A DNA stretch of 64,000 nt, taken from the NCBI GenBank assembly GCA_020724775.1, contig DYGG01000001.1, positions 114,774 to 178,773 of the forward strand, read 5' to 3'. The notes below the pieces were generated by a model. That model did not search any database. It saw only the letters and a list, made by a program, of their open reading frames with translations, and was not told where the DNA came from. This stretch comes from Ignavibacterium sp. GTDB lineage: Bacteria; Zixibacteria; MSB-5A5; GN15; PGXB01. This document shows, piece by piece, positions 18,542 through 28,262 of this stretch; the stretch's first letter is position 1; every line of letters begins with the position of its first letter. Position numbers and translations under genes: made by a program.

Positions 18542-20242
18542 ATGTTTTATGATGTGATTATAGTCGGCGGAGGTTTGGCCGGGATGCGCGCGGCGATAGC
18601 CGCGCATGACGCCGGAGCCAAGGTCGGCCTGATTTCCAAGATTCATCCTGTCCGTTCTCATTCGGGAGCGGCGCAGGGAGGAATCAATGCCGCCCTGGCT
18701 AATCATCCGCAAGGAAAAGATGATACGCCGGAACGGCATGCTTATGATACTATAAAAGGCTCGGACTTTCTTGCCGACCAGGATGCGGTCGAAATTATGA
18801 CCAGCGCGGCGCCGGGGATTATTTTCGAATTCGAGCACTGGGGATGCCCCTTTTCGAGGTTTGAAGACGGCTCTATCGCTCAGCGGCCGTTCGGCGGCGC
18901 CGGGTTCCCCCGCACCTGCTATGGCGCGGACAGAACTGGACTTTATCTGCTTCACACTCTGTTCGAGCAGGTGGTCAAACGGAAAATTGATGTTCTCTAT
19001 GAGCGGTTTGTTACCAAACTGACGGTGAAAGGGGGACGATGCGCCGGTGTCATTGTTATGAATCTTCATTCCGGAGAATTTCAGGCAATCGGGGGCAACG
19101 CCGTAATCTTTGCCACCGGAGGTTCCGGAAGAGTTTACTCGGTCAATACCACCAACGCTCACGCATCGACCGGGCTTGGTGTCGTGATTCCGTATTGGGC
19201 GGGCATTCCTTTGGAAGATATGGAGTTTATTCAATTTCATCCGACCGGTTTGGATGGCTCCTCGATTCTGATGACCGAGGGATGTCGTGGCGAGGGGGGG
19301 TACTTGATTAACAACAAGGGCGAGCGGTTCATGAAGAATTATGTCTCCGAAAAAATCATGGAACTGGCTCCTCGCGATATTACGGCACGGGCAATGCAGA
19401 CCGAAATAAACGAAGGGCGTGGATTTGAGGACAGGTACCTTCACCTTGACCTGCGTCATCTTGGGGCAAAGAAAATCATGGAGCGTCTTCCCGGTATCCG
19501 GGAAATCTGCCTCAATTTCAAGAGCATCGACCCGATTAAAGACCCAATTCCGGTTCATCCCGCAATGCATTACACTATGGGCGGGATTGAATGCGATAAA
19601 GATGGGGTGACAAAGATTGATGGTTTTTACGCCGCCGGCGAGTGCGCCTGCGTTTCCGTGCATGGCGCCAACCGTCTCGGTGGCAATTCGCTTCTCGATA
19701 CGGTCGTTTTCGGCGCCCGCTGCGGACGTCACGCCGCCGACCGGGTGAAGAAAATGTCGCAGACAGTCGATACCGACACGCTCGATTCGGCGCTGAAGGA
19801 AGAAAAGGAGCGGTACAAGCAACTCTGCTCTTCAAGCGGCAAAGAGAATCCGTATACGATTAAGAACGAATTGTCGCAAGTGATGATGGACAAATTCGGA
19901 ATATTCCGAAACGAGACCGATATGAAAAAAGGTCTGGAAGAAGCCAAAATCCTCAAGGAGCGCTTCGCTCACATTCGCGCCATCCCCGATACCGGTAAAT
20001 TCAATTATGATTTCCTCTGGGTGACCGAGATTGCCGGGAATATTGAAGCGGGACTCTGCATCGCCACCGGGGCGCTGGCTCGTTCCGAATCGCGCGGCTC
20101 GCATTTCCGAATTGATTTCTCCAAGCGCGATGACGAGAAATGGCTGAAACATTCGCTTTTCACCTACGTGCCGGAAGGTCCCCAGTTGTCGTACCAGCCT
20201 GTGACTATGGGCAAATATAAACCTGAGGAAAGGAAATATTAA
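18542..20242 (+). CDS. sdhA: Succinate dehydrogenase/fumarate reductase flavoprotein SdhA
   Basis: 566 residues. Oxidises succinate to fumarate (or the reverse). Visible: FAD dinucleotide fold [10 protein letters not shown], the covalent-FAD histidine in [37 protein letters not shown] and [18 protein letters not shown], and the C-terminal domain with [14 protein letters not shown] motif. Co-transcribed with the two anchor genes and sdhB, which begins one base after its stop. Confidence 0.93.
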   Translation: MFYDVIIVGGGLAGMRAAIAAHDAGAKVGLISKIHPVRSHSGAAQGGINAALANHPQGKDDTPERHAYDTIKGSDFLADQDAVEIMTSAAPGIIFEFEHWGCPFSRFEDGSIAQRPFGGAGFPRTCYGADRTGLYLLHTLFEQVVKRKIDVLYERFVTKLTVKGGRCAGVIVMNLHSGEFQAIGGNAVIFATGGSGRVYSVNTTNAHASTGLGVVIPYWAGIPLEDMEFIQFHPTGLDGSSILMTEGCRGEGGYLINNKGERFMKNYVSEKIMELAPRDITARAMQTEINEGRGFEDRYLHLDLRHLGAKKIMERLPGIREICLNFKSIDPIKDPIPVHPAMHYTMGGIECDKDGVTKIDGFYAAGECACVSVHGANRLGGNSLLDTVVFGARCGRHAADRVKKMSQTVDTDTLDSALKEEKERYKQLCSSSGKENPYTIKNELSQVMMDKFGIFRNETDMKKGLEEAKILKERFAHIRAIPDTGKFNYDFLWVTEIAGNIEAGLCIATGALARSESRGSHFRIDFSKRDDEKWLKHSLFTYVPEGPQLSYQPVTMGKYKPEERKY

Positions 20243-20243
20243 T

Positions 20244-20963
20244 ATGCCGACATTCAAAGTTTTCCGATATAATCCGAAGACCGGGGATCAGGCATATTTT
20301 CAAACATACCAATTACCGGAAATCAAGGGGATGACGGTGCTGGAGGGGTTGTATTATATTCTTGAGAATATCGACCCTACTCTGGCGTTCCGCTCCTCCT
20401 GCCGTCAGGGGGTCTGCGGTTCCTGCGCCATGCATATCGGGGAGAAATATCGTCTTGCCTGCGAGACCCAGATTGCCGATATCGGCGATTCCGTCAGCAT
20501 CAGACCGCTGGCGCATATGAAAATCATTCGCGACCTGGTGGTTGACCTCGACCCGTTCTTCGCGCAGTATGAAAAGATTAAACCATACCTGATTCCTTCG
20601 GGAGAACCGCCGACCAGGGAATTTAAACAGTCTCCGGCGCAGCGGGCGAAGATTGATTTTCATGTCGATTGCATTCTGTGCGCCTGCTGTTACGGTTCCT
20701 GTCCGGTGGTGGCGACCGATGAAAAATATCTTGGTCCTCATGCCCTTCTGAAAGCGCTGCGATTTGTTGATGACTCGCGCGATGGCGCTACCAATGAGAG
20801 ACTGGCTTATCTGGCGTCGGACTTCGGAGTCTTCCGTTGCCACACCATTTTCAACTGCCAGCAGGTCTGCCCCAAAGACCTTGACCCGACCGGAGCGATA
20901 GGCAAATTGAAAATGAAAGCGCTTTGGGCGAAATTCACCGGTAAACTGGGCAAGAACGAATAA
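20244..20963 (+). CDS. sdhB: Succinate dehydrogenase iron-sulfur subunit SdhB
   Basis: 239 residues. N-terminal [2Fe-2S] ferredoxin domain (SSCRQGVCGSCAMHIG ... LAC) and C-terminal domain with [4Fe-4S] and [3Fe-4S] cysteines (CILCACCYGSCP, CHTIFNCQQVCPKDL). Carries electrons from SdhA to the quinone site. Last gene of the operon; a strong terminator follows at 20986. Confidence 0.94.
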   Translation: MPTFKVFRYNPKTGDQAYFQTYQLPEIKGMTVLEGLYYILENIDPTLAFRSSCRQGVCGSCAMHIGEKYRLACETQIADIGDSVSIRPLAHMKIIRDLVVDLDPFFAQYEKIKPYLIPSGEPPTREFKQSPAQRAKIDFHVDCILCACCYGSCPVVATDEKYLGPHALLKALRFVDDSRDGATNERLAYLASDFGVFRCHTIFNCQQVCPKDLDPTGAIGKLKMKALWAKFTGKLGKNE

Positions 20964-20985
20964 TAAATACCTTCTGGTCCGCTAT

Positions 20986-21014
20986 AAAGGCACGCCTTAT
21001 CGGCGTGCCTTTTT
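20986..21014 (+). terminator. Rho-independent terminator after sdhB
   Basis: 11-bp stem AAAGGCACGCC/GGCGTGCCTTT with loop TTATC, running into a T-rich end (five T). Ends the sdh transcript before sucC. Confidence 0.92.
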
Positions 21015-21147
21015 GTTTGCGGCGCAAATGCTTACAGCCCGCCATAGTATGGCGATTATGATTGACTTTCGACGCGATTGTGGTAAATTTCCGTGACATT
21101 TTTTGGGAATGAAGAAGATTTTTTAGAGATAATTTTGAGGAAAAACT

Positions 21148-22344
21148 ATGAGACTTTATGAGTATGAAGGCAAAGAACTTTTTGCCAAGTTCAAGATACC
21201 GATTCCAAAGGGAAAACTGGCGCAGACGCCGGAAGAGGTAGAGGCGGTTGTGGCAGAATTGAAGGTCCCGGTGGTTCTGAAGTCGCAAGTTCTGACCGGA
21301 GGGAGGGGGAAAGCCGGCGGCATAAAGATAGCGAATAGTCCGGCCGAAGCGAAAAATGCCGCGCAGCAGTTGCTCAATTTGAAAATTAAAGGGTTCCCGG
21401 TAGAAAGGATTCTGGTAGAGCCTAAACTCGATATCAAGAAGGAGTTCTATATCGGCGTTACCATCGACCGCGCCAATTATAAACTGGTGGTAATTGCCTC
21501 CGGTGAAGGGGGGATGGATATCGAGACGGTTGCGGAAAAGTCGCCCGAAAAAATCTTCAAGAAATATTACGATATCGATGAAGAGATGTATGGTTTTGAT
21601 GCCATTGACATCGCCAAGAAAATCGGGCTCGGTTCGGAGCAGATAAAAGAGGCTAATGCTATAATAACCAGCCTGTTCAGGTTTTTCAAGAAATATGACG
21701 CCAAAATGGCGGAGATAAATCCTCTGGTGCTGACCGGTGAGGGAAAATTGATTGCGGCGGACAGCCGGGTGTCGCTCGATGACGACGCCGTGTTCCGTCA
21801 TCCAGAACCGGCCGAAATGGGCATCGAAAAACGTCACGAGGAAGGAGAAATGACCCCGCGCGAGATGCAGGCGAAAGAATGGGATATACCGTATCTTGAC
21901 CTCGATGGCAATATCGGAATGTTCCCGGGGGGCGCCGGTTTCGGGATAATGGGGAATGACTTTATCCATTACTATGGCGGCAAGCCGGCGAATTTCATGG
22001 ATAGCGGCGGCGGACCGACACCGGAACGTCTGGCAAAGATGCTGGTGCTTCTGGATGAAAATCCCAGTGTAAAGGCGATATTCGGAGCGCGCTTTGGGGG
22101 AATTTCCCGTTGCGATGACTTCGCCAAGGGTGTGGTGATGTTCCTCAAAGAGCATGGACTTTCCAAGCCGATGGTGGTCCGGATGACAGGAAACATGTGG
22201 CAGGAAGGGGTGCGAATTTTCGAGGATGCCAAAAAAGAGAACCCCGATAATTTCAAAAACATAGAGTTTCATGGGATAGAGACCCCGATTGAGGAGATTG
22301 CCAAGCGGGCGGTGGAACTTGCCAGAACAGCGGGAGGGAGATGA
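21148..22344 (+). CDS. sucC: Succinyl-CoA synthetase beta subunit (ADP-forming)
   Basis: 398 residues, normal length. ATP-grasp subunit that binds ADP and succinate. Motifs: MRLYEYEGKELFAKF, SQVLTGGRGKAGGI, AEINPLVLTGEGK, and the GGGPTPERLAKM and GARFGGISRCDDFAKG regions. AGGAAAA precedes the ATG. A possible promoter TTGACT-N16-TAAATT lies at 21062-21089. Overlaps the in-frame region before sucD; the two are one operon. Confidence 0.93.
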   Translation: MRLYEYEGKELFAKFKIPIPKGKLAQTPEEVEAVVAELKVPVVLKSQVLTGGRGKAGGIKIANSPAEAKNAAQQLLNLKIKGFPVERILVEPKLDIKKEFYIGVTIDRANYKLVVIASGEGGMDIETVAEKSPEKIFKKYYDIDEEMYGFDAIDIAKKIGLGSEQIKEANAIITSLFRFFKKYDAKMAEINPLVLTGEGKLIAADSRVSLDDDAVFRHPEPAEMGIEKRHEEGEMTPREMQAKEWDIPYLDLDGNIGMFPGGAGFGIMGNDFIHYYGGKPANFMDSGGGPTPERLAKMLVLLDENPSVKAIFGARFGGISRCDDFAKGVVMFLKEHGLSKPMVVRMTGNMWQEGVRIFEDAKKENPDNFKNIEFHGIETPIEEIAKRAVELARTAGGR

Positions 22345-22346
22345 TC

Positions 22347-23213
22347 ATGGCTATACTGGTTGACAAAAAGTCGCGGGTGATGGTTCAGGGGATAACCGGT
22401 GGAGCGGGGAAATTCCACGCCAAGAGAATGTTGGAATATGGCACCAATATTGTCGGCGGAACCTCTCCGGGCAAGGGAGGGACCTCTGTTGAAGGAAAGC
22501 CAGTTTTTGATACGGCGTTTGAGTGTGTCAAAGAGACCGGCGCCGATACTTCGGTTATTTTTCTTCCGGCTCCGTTTGTGAAAGAGGCGGCGATTGAGGC
22601 GATTCGCGCGGGAGTGAAACTGGTGGTGGTGATACCGGAGCATATTCCGATTCAAGATATGATGCTGGTCCGGAAGGAAGCGGTCAAACATAAAGTGACC
22701 GTGATAGGGGGAAACACGGCGGGAATTATCACGCCGGGGGAGTGCAATATTGGAATTATGCCGGATATCGCGTTTGCGCCGGGCCGGGTCGGGACTGTGA
22801 GTCGAAGCGGCTCGATTACATATTATGTTGCCGATACACTGACCCGCACCGGATATGGCGAATCGACTTGTGTCGGTTTGGGCGGCGACCCGGTACTTGG
22901 GTCAACCTTTGATGAAATTCTCTGGATGTTTGAGGAGGATGAGAAGACCAGGGCGGTAGTTATGACCGGCGAGATTGGCGGGGTATATGAAGAGCGGGCG
23001 GTTGACGCGATTAAGAAGATGAAAACACCGGTGATCGCAATGATTGGGGGGATTTTTGCGCCTCCGGGAAAGAGAATGGGGCATGCCGGCGCTATAGTGG
23101 AAGGGAAGATGGGGACGGCGAAGGAAAAACTGGAGATACTGGCGGCGGCGGGAGCGCATCCGGCCAAGACCTTTCTTGATATACCGGAGATATTGAAGAT
23201 ATTGAAGGTCTGA
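22347..23213 (+). CDS. sucD: Succinyl-CoA synthetase alpha subunit
   Basis: 288 residues from ATG 22347, which has GGGAG at a better distance than the ATG at 22341 that overlaps the sucC stop. CoA-binding domain (VMVQGITGGAGKFHAKRM, GTSPGKGG), nucleotide ligase domain, and the catalytic phospho-histidine in GHAGAIVEGKMGTAKEK. Links the TCA-type cycle to substrate-level ATP formation next to complex II. Confidence 0.94.
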   Translation: MAILVDKKSRVMVQGITGGAGKFHAKRMLEYGTNIVGGTSPGKGGTSVEGKPVFDTAFECVKETGADTSVIFLPAPFVKEAAIEAIRAGVKLVVVIPEHIPIQDMMLVRKEAVKHKVTVIGGNTAGIITPGECNIGIMPDIAFAPGRVGTVSRSGSITYYVADTLTRTGYGESTCVGLGGDPVLGSTFDEILWMFEEDEKTRAVVMTGEIGGVYEERAVDAIKKMKTPVIAMIGGIFAPPGKRMGHAGAIVEGKMGTAKEKLEILAAAGAHPAKTFLDIPEILKILKV

Positions 23214-23232
23214 ATATTGACCAAGCGCATCG

Positions 23233-23260
23233 GGGCGGCTGCCGAGCCGCCCTTATTCTT
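23233..23260 (+). terminator. Rho-independent terminator after sucD
   Basis: 7-bp GC-only stem GGGCGGC/GCCGCCC with loop TGCCGA, followed by TTATTCTT. Marks the end of the sucCD operon and the left boundary of the restriction island. Confidence 0.75.
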
Positions 23261-23983
23261 GCGAAAGGTGTCGTTGGAGTTCGTATCTTGTTGTGGCACA
23301 GTATGTTATTGGTTCGTATTCGTTTCGTTTTTTCATTTTTCGGTCTGAGTCTTGTCTTAGGGTTGATGATTTTGGGGCGATTTTTTGGTCTTTTATGTTT
23401 CGTGAGTTGGGCATAGTTGGAGAGACTCCTCTATCTGTTTACGCCAGAGAAGATTTACCATCGAAGTAATAGCGATTTTGCGGAAAAGAGACGTGGTGAG
23501 TATGAGAAGGTCTGAACGGGAGAGTGGAAGATGGGTGCACGGAATCAAGTCAAGCCGCGACCTCCGCGTAGAATTTATGGGAGAGCCTGACGGAGATCTG
23601 CCGCGCACGATAAGAGAAGGCTGTTTTTTCACAAGTTGTTTATTGGTAGGGAGATAGGCTGAATCTGAAGGGCGCAAATTGACGCTTCTTTACTGTGAGA
23701 GCATAAACCGTTGGCGGTTATAAGCGTTTTTGGTTTGGTACTCAGGGCTGGTCATATTATGTCCTTTATTTATTCCCCCCGGCGTCTCGTCACCTGCGGT
23801 TTGATATGGGTTGGGGGAGGTTGAAGAAGAGGGATGAGGGTCAGATTTCGAAGGGGAGTGAAAAAATGTGGATTATTAGCTTCATCGGGAAGATCACAAC
23901 CGTTGGGTGAGGCACCGGGGGCCCACCGGGGGCAGTTTGTGATTGTGAATGGATTTGAAAAGTGATATATAAACTATACAGCC
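23261..23983 (+). other. Noncoding or degraded stretch before the restriction-modification genes
   Basis: About 720 bases with no supported gene. Open frames of 38 residues (plus, from 23302, hydrophobic) and 94 residues (minus, 23393-23677) have no ribosome site and no recognisable motif. The stretch has a mixed, patchy composition, with a short tandem ACCGGGGGC repeated twice near 23918-23937. It looks like a degraded junction at an insertion site; no terminal repeats or attachment site were found. Confidence 0.5.
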
Positions 23984-25732
23984 ATGAAAAGAAAAATAGA
24001 CTACGAGAATTGGTCAAAAGAGGAATTGATACAAGAGCTTCGCCGTATCAAAGAGACGAAATATGGCCTAGTTTGGCATAGGGACCTGCCGGAAGAAAAA
24101 ATTGACATTCTCATCAATCCCGACGCGCGAACGCCGAGCGAAATGTTTCCTAACGAAATGGGGGGAAGGCCCTTTCCGATTTTGAAAGAAATCAAAGGCA
24201 AAGAAATTAACGGCAACAATAACAAGCCGGTAAATTTATTAATTGAGGGTGACAATTACCATTCGCTTGCCGTCTTGAATTTTACTCATCAAACTTCTAT
24301 CGATTTTATTTATGTTGACCCACCCTATAATACTGGAAATAAAAGCTGGAAGTACAACAATAACTTTGTTGATAAAGACGACCCATTTCGGCATAGCAAG
24401 TTCCTAAGTTTTCTCTATAAGAGACTTCGACTTGCTCGTAATTTACTGAAGCAAAGTGGAATTATTTGTGTAACAATAGATGATCATGAAATTTTTCCTG
24501 TCGGTATGCTGATGGATGAAATATTTGGGGAAGAAAATAGACTTGGAGTAATCACAATTGTGCATAATCCACGAGGCAGGAGCGATGATAAATTTTTTGC
24601 TACATCACATGAATATGCACTTTTCTATGCAAAAGATGCTACCCAAGCTAATATTTTGAAATTAGGATTGACCGAAGAACAGGAAGAAGCATTTAATCTT
24701 GAGGACGAAATTTCAAGATATAGGCTTCTGCCATTTCGAAGAAGCGGTTCAAATTCCTTGAGAACCGCTAGACCTAATTTATTTTATCCTATCTATTTTA
24801 ATTCGCAAACTGGTGAAATTACAACTGATAACCCAAATAATAAATCATTCTCGGTTATACTGCCAATAGACACGAAAGGGATAGAAAGAGTGTGGAGATG
24901 GGGGAAGGAAACATTATCTAAAACACTTACAACAGAAATCGTTATTAGGCAAAATAGTAATGACTACACTGTCTATGCTAAAGACCGAATAAAAGAGGGG
25001 CGGAGACCAAAGACTTACTGGATTGACCCTAAATATGATGCATCATCACACGGAACAATTTTGTTAGAGAGTATTCTTGGTGAGAATAAAGCTTTTGACT
25101 ATCCTAAGTCAATTTATGCAGTATCAGATGCGATAAGAATTGTTGCTAAGAATAATAAGCAAGCTGTTATTCTTGACTTTTTTGCTGGCTCCGGCACTAC
25201 GGGACATGCAGTTTTAGAGGTAAATGAAGAAGACGACGGCAATCGGCAGTTCATTCTTTGTACAAACAACGAAAACAATATCTGCACCGATGTTTGTTAT
25301 CCGAGGTTGAAAAAAGTAATCAAAGGTTACAAAAACACCAAAGGCGAAAAAGTGGGCGGACTTGGCGGCAATATCAAATACTACACTTGCGACTTTGTGG
25401 AAGCCGAACCGACCGACAGAAACAAGCGTAAATTAGTTAATGAATCAACGGAAATGCTATGTATCCGCGAAAATACCTTTGAGTTGGTACAAGACGAAGG
25501 CGACTTTAAGATTTTTAAAAACAGCGGCAAGTATCTAGGCATTGTCTTTTACGAGGAAGCGATTGACAATTTCAAGAAAGCCATCAAGAGGATCAAAGGA
25601 CATTTCAACACTTATGTATTTTCCCTGGGCGACGACGCGCATGAAAAACAATTCGCGGATGTAAAAAGTAAGGTTACGCTTTGCGCCATTCCGGAAGTGA
25701 TTTTGAAAGTATATCGGGAAATATTCAGGTAA
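23984..25732 (+). CDS. mod: Type III restriction-modification system, Mod DNA adenine methyltransferase
   Basis: 582 residues. Beta-class N6-adenine methyltransferase: catalytic DPPYNTGN (about residue 116) comes before the SAM-binding DFFAGSGTTGHAV (about 395-407). The section between (about 180-370) is the variable target-recognition region. C-terminal part (LGGNIKYYTCDFVE...) is typical of type III Mod. In these systems Mod sets the recognised sequence for both methylation and cleavage. No Shine-Dalgarno is seen before the ATG. Base composition is visibly richer in A and T than the neighbours, which points to horizontal transfer. Confidence 0.9.
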   Translation: MKRKIDYENWSKEELIQELRRIKETKYGLVWHRDLPEEKIDILINPDARTPSEMFPNEMGGRPFPILKEIKGKEINGNNNKPVNLLIEGDNYHSLAVLNFTHQTSIDFIYVDPPYNTGNKSWKYNNNFVDKDDPFRHSKFLSFLYKRLRLARNLLKQSGIICVTIDDHEIFPVGMLMDEIFGEENRLGVITIVHNPRGRSDDKFFATSHEYALFYAKDATQANILKLGLTEEQEEAFNLEDEISRYRLLPFRRSGSNSLRTARPNLFYPIYFNSQTGEITTDNPNNKSFSVILPIDTKGIERVWRWGKETLSKTLTTEIVIRQNSNDYTVYAKDRIKEGRRPKTYWIDPKYDASSHGTILLESILGENKAFDYPKSIYAVSDAIRIVAKNNKQAVILDFFAGSGTTGHAVLEVNEEDDGNRQFILCTNNENNICTDVCYPRLKKVIKGYKNTKGEKVGGLGGNIKYYTCDFVEAEPTDRNKRKLVNESTEMLCIRENTFELVQDEGDFKIFKNSGKYLGIVFYEEAIDNFKKAIKRIKGHFNTYVFSLGDDAHEKQFADVKSKVTLCAIPEVILKVYREIFR

Positions 25733-25737
25733 AGGCC

Positions 25738-27969
25738 ATGTGGATAGAATTTAAGAATTACCAAGAAAAGGCAATCGTCAGACTGAAGCAAGAGGTGAAC
25801 GAACTTCTGGATGCGGAGGGAAACAAAATCTGCATTTTCAAATCGCCGACGGGTTCAGGCAAAACGCTGATGATGGCAGAGTCTTTGAAGCGACTTATTG
25901 ATTCGCGAATTGACGGTAAGAGACTTTCTTTCATTTGGATTGCCGTCAATAAGTTGCACGACCAGAGCCGCAATAGTTTAAAAAAGTACTATGACCCTCT
26001 TGGGATTGGCCTTAAGTGTTCATATTTTGAAGATCTGGACGGCAGAAAAATCGCCGAAAATGAGATTTTGTTTCTGAACTGGGCAAGCATCAACAAGAAA
26101 GAGAACGTTTATGTCCGCGAGAACGAGCGAGACAACAACCTAACTAACGTAGTCGCCCGCACCAAAGAAGAAGGCCGGATAATTATACTCATCATTGACG
26201 AAAGCCATCGCAACGTGGAAACAGAAAAATCTAGAGAACTGATTGAGGATATTGGGCCGAAAGTGACGATTGAGGTTTCAGCAACGCCGCAACTCAAAGG
26301 CGTATTTCGTGGTGTGGAAGTAGAGCTTAAAGATGTTAAACTAGAGGGGATGATAAAGAAAGAAATTGTCATCAATCCCGGCTTTGAGTACTACAAGCTG
26401 GATAAAAAACTTGCGGACAAGACGGCTGATCAAATTGTCATTGAAGCCGGACTAAAAAAGCGTGCTGAGCTAGCCAAGTTATATGATGCGGAGGGGCCAA
26501 ATGTCAATCCGCTTATGCTGATTCAAATTCCGGATAGCCGCAAGGGATTGATTGACAAAAAGGACACCGTAGTGCAGTTGCTCGGCAAGTACGGCATTTC
26601 AACGGAAAACGGCCGGCTCGCGATTTATCTTTCCGATAAAGACAGCAAGATCAATCTGGAAAATATTGAGAAGAATGAGAATGAAGTTGAGGTAATGATT
26701 TTCAAGCAAGCGATAGCGGTCGGGTGGGATTGCCCGCGCGCCGCAATTTTGGTTTTATTCCGCGAATGGAAAAGTGTGATATTTTCCATCCAGACTATTG
26801 GGCGTATTATGCGCATGCCCGAACACTATCATTACAGAAATCCGGAGCTTAATCTTGGGTATGTTTATACCAGCTTAAGCGATATCGGCATTGCCGAAGA
26901 CATTGCCAGAGAATACATTACGGTTTTTGAGGGCAAGCGGCGCGATGATTACGAAAATGTTGATTTAACTTCCTATCACTCCAAGCGCTTCCGAGAGGAA
27001 ACCCGATTATCGTCTGAGTTTGTGCCGATTTTCTTTCAAGCGGCTGACGAACTGAAGCTCAAAGATAGAATCTCGCTCAAGCATAGCATCGTTGATACCA
27101 AACTCATCGCCAGCGGAAAAATTTACGATGTAGATAAAGAAACGAAGAGTATTGAAAAGAAAGGAACGCTGAACATTCCGAAAAACGAGGTTGAGCTTCA
27201 GAACGCTTTTGACTATTTCGCGCGGGAAAATCTTGCGCCTTTTCACCCGGAACTTCGCTCAATAAAGCGCATCAACGATTCAATTTACGGATTTTTTGGT
27301 GCAAGTAGAGATGAAGATAGATGGCCTGAAATACAGGCAATCGTTTTGGCTGAGGAAAATCACCAAATCGTAATTGACACTATCAATCGGGCAAAAGAGT
27401 TATATCAGGAAATCGTTGGCAAGGGCAAATATGAACTAGTGAAAAACGATGAGCCGTGGAATGTACCGGACTTTATCAACTACAATCTGACCTTTGCAGA
27501 GAGGGGTTATAAGCGGTCGGTGATTCAGCCGTACTATGCCAAAACGAGGGGAGGGGATAATCTATCACTGTTTGAAGAGGACAGCGAAATTGAAGTTTCC
27601 TTCATCGAATATCTGGAGAAGGCCAAACAGGTGAAATGGTGGTTTAAGAACGGCAAGCAAGACGCTTCGTACTTTGCCGTGCCATATTTTGAAAATGGGC
27701 AGGCAAAGCCATTTTACCTGGACTTCATTGTCATGCTCAATGATGGACGGATAGGACTTTTTGATACCAAAGGAGGCATATATGCAAAAATGGCAAAGGA
27801 GCGAGCTGAGGGATTAGCTGAATATATCGCCGACGAAAATAAAAATGGGAAGAAATTATTTGGGGGGATAGTTATAAAAGACAAAAATAGCTGGCGGTAC
27901 AATAGCAACAGCAATTACTCGTACGACCCTAAAGATTTGAAGGATTGGAATTTTCTAGATTTAAGTTGA
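25738..27969 (+). CDS. res: Type III restriction-modification system, Res helicase-nuclease
   Basis: 743 residues from ATG 25738, five bases after mod; the longer frame from 25681 would overlap mod by about 50 bases and adds nothing conserved. Superfamily 2 translocase: Walker A FKSPTGSGKTLMMAE, DEAD-box variant IIDESHRN, SATPQL motif III, and QTIGRIMRMPE motif VI. C-terminal PD-(D/E)xK nuclease visible in FYLDFIVMLNDGRIGLFDTKGG. Cuts unmodified DNA together with Mod. It looks intact and functional. Confidence 0.9.
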   Translation: MWIEFKNYQEKAIVRLKQEVNELLDAEGNKICIFKSPTGSGKTLMMAESLKRLIDSRIDGKRLSFIWIAVNKLHDQSRNSLKKYYDPLGIGLKCSYFEDLDGRKIAENEILFLNWASINKKENVYVRENERDNNLTNVVARTKEEGRIIILIIDESHRNVETEKSRELIEDIGPKVTIEVSATPQLKGVFRGVEVELKDVKLEGMIKKEIVINPGFEYYKLDKKLADKTADQIVIEAGLKKRAELAKLYDAEGPNVNPLMLIQIPDSRKGLIDKKDTVVQLLGKYGISTENGRLAIYLSDKDSKINLENIEKNENEVEVMIFKQAIAVGWDCPRAAILVLFREWKSVIFSIQTIGRIMRMPEHYHYRNPELNLGYVYTSLSDIGIAEDIAREYITVFEGKRRDDYENVDLTSYHSKRFREETRLSSEFVPIFFQAADELKLKDRISLKHSIVDTKLIASGKIYDVDKETKSIEKKGTLNIPKNEVELQNAFDYFARENLAPFHPELRSIKRINDSIYGFFGASRDEDRWPEIQAIVLAEENHQIVIDTINRAKELYQEIVGKGKYELVKNDEPWNVPDFINYNLTFAERGYKRSVIQPYYAKTRGGDNLSLFEEDSEIEVSFIEYLEKAKQVKWWFKNGKQDASYFAVPYFENGQAKPFYLDFIVMLNDGRIGLFDTKGGIYAKMAKERAEGLAEYIADENKNGKKLFGGIVIKDKNSWRYNSNSNYSYDPKDLKDWNFLDLS

Positions 27970-28192
27970 TATTTCGCCGGTAGCAAATGCAACGGTTGTG
28001 GATATCAGCCGAGCGCTAGTTGGGCACGAAAAGACCGCACCAGAATTGTATAGCGATAGAGTAAGTTACCAAAATAGGGTTGCCATAAAACTATCGGGCA
28101 CTGAATGCTACGATTTCTTTCTCAAGTTCATGTCGAGTGAGTACGATGAAATATCATTGCGACCAAAGGTAATAATAACTTCTGCGTATTAG
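27965..28192 (+). pseudogene. Short AT-rich open frame, possible gene remnant
   Basis: An open frame without ATG runs from just after the res stop to a TAA at 28190-28192; the first GTG is at 27998 and would give 64 residues. Codon use resembles the restriction island. No ribosome site, no motif I recognise. It may be the tail of a gene cut off when the island arrived, or chance. Confidence 0.25.
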
Positions 28193-28262
28193 GCAATTTT
28201 CGATATCCTGACGGAGTTGGGGGCGCTGTTAATTCCGTATCAATTGGAAAAAGGAGGTGGAG

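Noticed and set aside
18494..19822. Long 442-codon open frame on the minus strand opposite sdhA
   Set aside because: Shadow of sdhA, whose motifs and neighbours are unambiguous; the antisense frame shows no protein pattern.
20935..22272. Long 445-codon open frame antisense to sucC
   Set aside because: Shadow of sucC; no motif, and sucC is complete.
23393..23677. 94-codon minus-strand open frame in the gap left of mod
   Set aside because: No ribosome site, no recognisable motif, rich in Ser/Arg/Leu as expected from a chance frame.
23918..23937. Tandem ACCGGGGGC units as a repeat array
   Set aside because: Only two copies; too short for CRISPR or a meaningful array.
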